Shown here: positions 6,311 through 10,629 of the stretch, in pieces
Numbering within the stretch: the first letter of the stretch is position 1
Layout: the number at the start of each line of letters is the position of its first letter
Source of the DNA: Pavlovales sp. CCMP2436
Lineage: Eukaryota; Haptophyta; Pavlovophyceae; Pavlovales
Direction of reading: 5' to 3'
NCBI GenBank assembly: GCA_026770615.1
Contig: MU631435.1
Coordinates: forward strand, 118,798-129,426
Length of the DNA stretch: 10,629 bases
Notes under the pieces: generated by a model
The model's input: the letters and a program-made list of their open reading frames with translations, nothing else
Databases searched by the model: none
What the model was told of the DNA's origin: nothing
Position numbers and translations under genes: made by a program

Positions 6311-6783
6311 CTTCTCTTGACTAGTTCTTGCAGCGCTAGTCGGATCTCGAGCCTCGGGAAGCAGGTCGAAGTAAGTCTAACATCCTACATTTTACAGGAA
6401 AGCAACTGAGGGAACGAGCCCCAAAATCCCGACGTAACAGTCTGAATCCGGCTCTGCGCCCGGACTGGTTATTAACCACTGATAGTCCAGTCAGTGTCTG
6501 CGGCCAGACCAGCACCACGCTGGATCCGTGGCCTGACAGTATCCACCAATCCCCACTTTCAAAAAAAGCACGGCGTTAGTTACTAATTTACTACCTCACG
6601 CATTCAAACTTACAAATTTCTGATAAATGTAAAAGATATAGCTTTCCGAGACGAATCCACCAAGCCTAGAGCGAGCTATCCAGCAAGCCTAGAGCGAGCT
6701 CTGTCTTCAATTATGGAGGCTCACAGTGCTCAGGATGGTCGTCCCCCACTTGCGGACTGACCGGGGTGACCGACGCCATAGCC
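6048..6783. mobile_element. Possible non-autonomous element with inverted ends, 736 bp
   Basis: The left end (6048-6093) begins GGCTATGGCTCAGGTCACC and contains GGACGACCATCCTGAGC. The right end (6728-6783) is its diverged reverse complement: it contains the same 17-mer exactly, inverted (6728-6744), then GGTGACC and GCCATAGCC. No clear target-site duplication is visible, so it may be an old element or simply an inverted copy of a local repeat. The middle (about 6290-6545) is richer in GC than the rest. Confidence 0.45.
6340..6579 (+). pseudogene. Open frame without start inside the inverted-end segment
   Basis: A frame of 79 codons runs from after a TAG (6337-6339) to a TAG at 6577-6579 with no ATG. 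Its middle (RPDWLLTTDSPVSVCGQTS) looks protein-like, and the region is richer in GC than its surroundings, so it may be a relic exon. It contains an intron-like 27-nt string, GTAAGT to TTTTACAG (6371-6397), whose length keeps the frame. The minus strand is also open here (6336-6518). Coding is unproven. Confidence 0.2.
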
Positions 6784-6878
6784 TGATTTACCGCCGCACG
6801 CACCTAAACTCACAAATTTCTGATAAATGTATAAAATATAGGTCGCCGAAACGAATTGAGCAAGCCTACAGCAAGTAC
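6597..6878. repeat. Diverged ~82-bp direct repeat and a 17-bp short repeat
   Basis: Copy 1 (about 6597-6680) and copy 2 (about 6795-6878) share CACGCA, then ACAAATTTCTGATAAATGTA, and then CGAAACGAAT-like and CAAGCCTA blocks. Between them CAAGCCTAGAGCGAGCT occurs exactly twice, at 6661 and 6684. A related block, TATCC..CAATCCCC..AAAAAAG..AGTTACT, occurs at about 5995-6045 and again at 6540-6590. This stretch is therefore a patchwork of old duplications. Confidence 0.65.
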
Positions 6879-6974
6879 GGCTACGGCTGCTTAGGAGTCG
6901 CGCGGATTGGACCAGCCATTCTAATGATTAGTTTAACTATAATTGAAGCCTCTTGCGCGCGTATATGTCTCAAA

Positions 6975-8333
6975 CTAGAACGGCTGTGCAAGGCCTTGCC
7001 GGTGAAGTGACTCCAGTGCAGGCACGAAATTGCTTTCAGCAGGAGGCGCGAAGCCGAGGCCCGGCGGCACTGGCAGGCCTGCCCGGATGCGTGCGTTGAC
7101 GGCCGACCCGTCCCAGCACTCACCTACCAGCTGCGATCGGCGTAGGTTGCTCGCCCCCGGCCCGTGCCTATACTCCAGAACGGGGAGAATCTGCCGTGCC
7201 GCGCGCAGCTTCAAGGAACTTTCTTTGTCGCCACTCGAACTAGCCGCAGCGACTGCTGCTGACGAGCGCACATGCGCGGCAAGGAGCGCCATCTCCAGGG
7301 CCTGTCTGGCGCGCGACATGCTCACACGCCGCTCCACATCCGACTCGAGGGATGAAGTTGTGTTCACGAAGTAGACCGCGCTGATTTGTGGTGACGTATA
7401 TCGGACGAAAACTTCGTTATACAGCTTGAAGGGGAAGGAGTTGACCCCACTCCTGTCTAGAAGGTCCACAAAGGCGCGCTGCTTCTCAATGGCTGCAGCC
7501 CAGTGTTCGTGATAGCATCCATTCGCCCGCTTGACAAAATGCCAGATCGACATGAAAGAGCCAGCTCGCTCGCACTCGTCGCGGGTCGCGCTCGCTCCGC
7601 CGACGCGTGCGGGCGGCGGGGGCAGAGTCCTGCTCGCGCTCGCGGGCTTGGAACCGCAGCCTCGATGCAGCTTGAAGTGCTGGAAGCGTTTCATCGCGTA
7701 GTTGCGCGCGTTTATTCTTGTCTCGTTGCTGCTCGGCCCGTCTCCTGCGCATCGCCTCCGCTGCGAGCCCATAAAGTGGGGACCGTGCGTGCCAACCGTG
7801 GTACCAGCCCACGAGTCCTGCGGCCAGGCCGGCCCTTGCCACAGGGCCCTCGGGTTGGCGAAGAGCCACCCGATGTCGGCCGTAGGGGACCCATTGTTGC
7901 CTTCCCCTTTGGTCGTGAAGAAGAGGCACGTCGGCAGTGAAGCGTGCAAGAAGGAGCCACGGGACGTTCCCTGGAAGCGCAAGTCGAGCTCAAGGCGCAT
8001 GCAGGTCGCGCGCTCGAACTTTGCCATGTCAAACGTGCCACATTCGGATGTGTGTACGACGACGCCACCCGCGCCGAGCGCTCGCGTCACGCGGGCCGCC
8101 ATCGCCGCGCTGGAGGCTGCGAGCGCGCGCGCGCAGGCAGTCGACGAGTCCGGGGCGGGCCGCGCCGAGCTCGCTAGCTGTGCATACGTCACGAATGCGA
8201 GCATCCTGCAGCGAGCTATCGTCACTTTGGTCGCGCGCCTTGCTCGCGCACCTAGCTCGGCACGTCGGCGGCAGCGAGGCTGCGCGAGCGGCGAGCAAAC
8301 GTATGTATGTAACGATTGAACCAAGGCACACAT
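6975..8333 (-). CDS. Hypothetical protein, 452 aa, intronless frame
   Basis: The frame runs from ATG at 8333 to TAG at 6975-6977 without a break, and its third positions are strongly G/C, so it is very probably coding. I do not recognise the family. Residues 1-43 are basic (CRRRAELGARARRATK) and their first codons are AT-rich; the true start may be Met44 (8204), or this part may be an organelle transit peptide. Residues 45-130 contain Ala-rich helix and VVVHTSECGTFDMAKFERAT. Residues 152-175 (DIGWLFANPRALWQGPAWPQ) are Trp/Pro-rich and look conserved. A basic linker with PPPPA lies around 238-241. Residues 259-325 (SIWHFVKRANGCYHEHW, then PFKLYNEVFVRY and ISAVYFVN) look like a globular core of strands. 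Residues 330-385 are helical and Ala-rich. There is no transmembrane segment. The antisense frame at 7702-8319 begins with TTG and is a shadow. The upstream side carries an AT-rich TTTAAAAATAT motif just at the ATG. Confidence 0.75.
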   Translation of the reverse strand: MCALVQSLHTYVCSPLAQPRCRRRAELGARARRATKVTIARCRMLAFVTYAQLASSARPAPDSSTACARALAASSAAMAARVTRALGAGGVVVHTSECGTFDMAKFERATCMRLELDLRFQGTSRGSFLHASLPTCLFFTTKGEGNNGSPTADIGWLFANPRALWQGPAWPQDSWAGTTVGTHGPHFMGSQRRRCAGDGPSSNETRINARNYAMKRFQHFKLHRGCGSKPASASRTLPPPPARVGGASATRDECERAGSFMSIWHFVKRANGCYHEHWAAAIEKQRAFVDLLDRSGVNSFPFKLYNEVFVRYTSPQISAVYFVNTTSSLESDVERRVSMSRARQALEMALLAAHVRSSAAVAAASSSGDKESSLKLRAARQILPVLEYRHGPGASNLRRSQLVGECWDGSAVNARIRAGLPVPPGLGFAPPAESNFVPALESLHRQGLAQPF

Positions 8334-8462
8334 ATTTTTAAACCTACGTTTTAAACCGCCCCTCGGATAGAGAGGACGCTTTGCCGTTTCATAGGCGAAT
8401 TTAAATAGCGTTGGATTGAACCAATGAAAACTTCGTTTTCTCTAGTCAAGCTCAACCCGGTG

Positions 8463-8570
8463 GAGGATTTTATTGAGTCACCTGGCCGCCTGGGACAAGA
8501 CCAGGGGCTGGAGATTACCGCTCCCGACGGTTAGGCGAGCTGCGCATTAGCGCACGTCATTTTAATTTTA
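8463..8570. repeat. Dispersed repeat, copy 1
   Basis: Shares GAGGATT(TT)ATTGAGTCACC at its left, a GGGGCTGGA block in the middle and, almost exactly, GGCGAGCTGCGCA..AGCGCACGTCATT.TAATTTTAT (8534 on) with the copy at 9477-9623. The right block holds a small hairpin (TGCGC-ATTA-GCGCA). The centres have diverged. It does not match a tRNA or LTR that I can recognise. Confidence 0.7.
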
Positions 8571-8789
8571 TTGGTTATTTGTCGGCGCGCGCGCGGCCGC
8601 TCTTATAAACAAAGTTTAAGACTATTACGAACAAGCTGATTAAACAAAAAAGTTAGCAAACCCCATCTCAGCATCAAACTTGACCCGTGAAGGACGCGGG
8701 TATCGCACACAGCCCCGCGAGGCCTGTAGAGGGGCGGGCGGGCAGGGCGCAGCTTCCGCACGCCCTCTTCCACCCGCAACCCGCCATTC

Positions 8790-9170
8790 CGTGCCCCGCC
8801 AGCGCCGCCACGCGCAGCTCGACGAAGCGCTACGGGCAGACGAAGCGGCGGCTCGAGCGACGCCATGCGCACAGCTCGAGCGATGGGCGGCTCGACTTGC
8901 GGCTCGACGACGGGCAGCTCAACGGGAAGCTTGGCCAGCGCCGCCACGCACAGCTCGACGCAGGGCTCGACGGCGGGAAGGCGAAGCAGCTCGAGCGACG
9001 GCGCGCAGGCCGCAGCTCGTGGCAGCTTGACGAAGCGGCTTGAGCGACGCCATGTGCACCACGATGCGCGGCTCGACATGCAGCTCGACGACGGGCAGCT
9101 CTACGGGCAGCTCGACAGCCAGCTCGACGGGCAGCTCGACCAGCTCGTCGGCGGCGGCGCGTTGATGAAG
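8790..9170. repeat. GCAGCTCGACGGG minisatellite, ~12-bp degenerate units
   Basis: The array is dominated by GCAGCTCGACGGG-type units, densest at 9075-9150. Longer blocks also repeat: AGCGCCGCCACGC.CAGCTCGACG at 8801 and 8937, and GACGAAGCGG..GAGCGACGCCATG at about 8839 and 9029. Because 12 is a multiple of three, most frames stay open and give artificial peptides such as QLDGQLD or VELPVEL, so none of the overlapping open frames is called as a gene. The array lies between the two dispersed repeats. Confidence 0.8.
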
Positions 9171-9185
9171 GGTTTTTGAGAAAGT

Positions 9186-9213
9186 AACTGACAACCGTAG
9201 CAACTGACAACCG
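9186..9213. repeat. Short direct repeat AACTGACAACCG
   Basis: AACTGACAACCG occurs at 9186-9197 and 9202-9213, right after the minisatellite and before an A/T run. It is too short to interpret. Confidence 0.5.
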
Positions 9214-9476
9214 ACGATTTTTTTAAAAAATAATAAACAAAAAACTAAGTCGAGGCTACCCCGCTCGCCCTTCACCCCGCAGCCTCTCATCCCGCAGCTC
9301 ACCAAACCAACAGCTTGGAACTTGCTCACAAACCTGTAGCTGCTTAAAACCTGTTCACCAGCTCCAGGTCCGTAGGATCCTACTCACTTTCGAGGAACCC
9401 AAGCTCGCACACACAACCAACAGACCTAATGATGTATAGTTTGTTGTTGAGAAAAGAGGAATTTTATTCAGTTAAG
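9214..9476. other. Spacer without recognised features
   Basis: A T/A run is followed by a C-rich stretch with CCCGCAGC-type repeats (9270-9300) and unremarkable sequence. No supported gene. Confidence 0.4.
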
Positions 9477-9623
9477 AGGAGGATTATTGAGTCACCCTGT
9501 CCGGCCGGCTAGAGACCCCTCGTCGAGAATCGTGAACAGGTGAAGGCGATAGCAGCCGCCCCCGTAAAAAGGGGCTGGACGTTCGGCGAGCTGCGCACGC
9601 AGCGCACGTCATTCTAATTTTAT
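9477..9623. repeat. Dispersed repeat, copy 2
   Basis: This copy has the same left and right blocks as 8463-8570 but about 40 bp more in the centre. The right-block hairpin is changed to CTGCG-CA-CGCAG, so the pairing is kept while the bases differ. Both copies are in the same orientation, about 1 kb apart. Confidence 0.7.
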
Positions 9624-10008
9624 ACATAATTCTAGAACTGAGCTTCGCTCAATTTTTTTGTAACTTTTGCATCCCTCGAGATGTAGCCCGAAGGCGTACG
9701 GGCATGTCATGGGAGGGTCAGCGCATCGATCGTCTTATGTGCTATCCTCCCCGCGTCATCTCTCCGCCACGAACAGTTGCTCGTCGTCGCATCGTACCGC
9801 CGCGATGCTGCGTATATTACAACAAAACATATACGCCAAACAAACCTTCCTTTAGCCTGAACCGTGCTATACTGCACCTGATTTTTGTTTACTCCCTGGG
9901 TTTTGTGGCGCAACTTTACTTCCGGCTCTTTTAGCCTCACTTCGAAGTTTCCAAAGTTCACTGGACTTTCCAAATATGGAAATCAGCTTAAACAAATAGG
10001 GGAAAATA
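9624..10008. other. Intergenic stretch, no supported gene
   Basis: A 76-codon ATG frame (9704-9934) ends in a hydrophobic segment (ILHLIFVYSLGFVAQLYF) but lacks the codon bias of the real genes, so it is not called. The near-palindrome AAAGTTCACTGGACTTT lies at about 9953-9969. Confidence 0.4.
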
Positions 10009-10173
10009 CAGGGGATCGCGGGCAAAAAGAAGGGCGAATTTTGAGCTTGAGGCTGAGATTTTTAGCAAATTACATACAAACAAGGCTTAAATTTACTTAA
10101 AATACATACAAACAACCCAAAAAGTAGGCTCAGCTTCTTAACGGTACGCTTTCTTATTGTCCGCGATCTCCTG
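10009..10173. mobile_element. MITE copy 2, TA-flanked, 165 bp
   Basis: The left end CAGGGGATCGCGGGCAA is identical to copy 1 through its first 49 bases. The reverse complement of the right end is CAGGAGATCGCGGACAAT. TA flanks both sides (10007-10008 and 10174-10175). It has the same orientation as copy 1, with scattered substitutions and short indels in the AT-rich interior, so both copies derive from one family but are not very recent. A 91-codon minus-strand frame overlapping it is a shadow. Confidence 0.85.
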
Positions 10174-10629
10174 TAGCCATACAACGCCAAGCATCTCAAT
10201 CGCAGGCGAGCAGTTGTGTGCCCTTCTCCTCCGAAGACCCGCCTAATCGCCCCGTATCGCCCCCCGTCCCAGGCTAACAAGGGCGCGACAGTCGCACCTG
10301 CGCGCCTCAAAGGCGACACGGCGAGCTCGGGGAGCACCCCCTGTACGCATCAGGCCCACCCACAACCCAGCGACCCCACCTCCGGGCGCGGCGCGGCTGG
10401 GATCCGAATCCCCGCGGCGTAGACGGCTGGGTTACCAAAACTTGAAGCGTAACACTATTTTTTATGTATGCATTAATTTATTTTTTCATTTCCGTGAGCG
10501 CTCACTTTTATATCTATATTAATGTAGGGGGGTTCGGGCTGGCGGTACGTTTCAAGTTCAAGTCAGGCTGATCTAAGCGCTCTGACGCAGGCTCCTACGC
10601 GCTACGCCGAAGTGGGGAGCTGGTAGAAG
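10174..10629. other. Right edge, no supported gene
   Basis: A GC-rich part (10200-10430) contains a GGGATCCGAATCCC string that resembles a tRNA B-box only loosely. An AT-rich part with the palindrome GTGAGCGCTCAC (10494-10505) follows. The last ~90 bases are GC-rich again and end in GAGCTGGTAGAAG at the window edge, so any feature there would be cut off. Confidence 0.4.

Noticed and set aside
7702..8319. 205-codon plus-strand frame antisense to the 452-aa gene
   Set aside because: It starts with TTG, and the minus-strand frame is longer, has an ATG and better codon bias; GC-rich genes often leave open antisense frames.
8603..9329. Several 100-160 codon frames on both strands
   Set aside because: They are translations of a ~12-bp minisatellite, which stays open in many frames without coding.
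9704..9934. 76-codon frame with a hydrophobic C-terminus
   Set aside because: Short, no codon bias, no homology recognised; hydrophobic runs are common in T-rich DNA.
10380..10440. tRNA-like B-box GGGATCCGAATCCC and CG-rich surroundings
   Set aside because: No cloverleaf can be drawn: there is no A-box at the right distance and the T-stem does not pair.
10535..10629. Possible tRNA or tRNA-derived SINE fragment at the right edge
   Set aside because: GAGCTGGTAGAAG resembles a D-arm, but the window ends there and the antisense reading gives no complete arms.

Overview
The window looks like nuclear DNA of a eukaryote with GC-rich coding sequence, probably a unicellular alga or other protist; the lineage cannot be fixed from sequence alone. 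The reasons are low gene density, GC-rich open frames with high GC at third codon positions separated by AT-rich spacers, no Shine-Dalgarno-led operons, many minisatellites, TA-flanked MITE-like elements, and a zinc finger of the eukaryotic FAR1/FLYWCH/MULE (WRKY-GCM1) type. I found no rRNA, convincing tRNA, CRISPR array or phage genes.

Left third (1-2700): a G-rich minisatellite of 50-bp units with a CGTACG core lies at the left edge. Two GC-rich minus-strand coding blocks follow (about 332-800 and 1046-1363). They may be exons of one gene, separated by a stretch holding a 24-bp GC-rich minisatellite. A plus-strand block (1441-2007) is protein-like but broken between two frames, so it is either a decayed gene or one whose exon structure I cannot resolve.

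Centre (2700-4270): the clearest gene. It is a plus-strand frame whose N-terminal half carries a Gly-rich stretch and a FAR1/MULE-like zinc finger, and whose C-terminal 207 residues are a complete glutathione S-transferase. Two competing hairpins built from four copies of one 8-mer lie just upstream.

Repeat-dominated middle (4550-6900): two related poly-C minisatellite arrays flank a spacer that ends in a strongly self-complementary heptamer array. Next comes MITE copy 1 (5531-5697), a diverged tandem duplication of about 353 bp, and a 736-bp segment with inverted ends (6048-6783).

Right third (6975-10629): a long intronless-looking minus-strand gene of unknown function (6975-8333, 452 aa), a pair of diverged direct repeats (8463-8570 and 9477-9623) flanking a GCAGCTCGAC-rich minisatellite, and MITE copy 2 (10009-10173). 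Nothing indicates that the genes form a pathway. The window reads as two or three single genes embedded in mobile and satellite DNA. The most unusual items are the zinc finger-GST fusion, the MITE pair with a candidate related empty site, and the hairpin-forming heptamer array.
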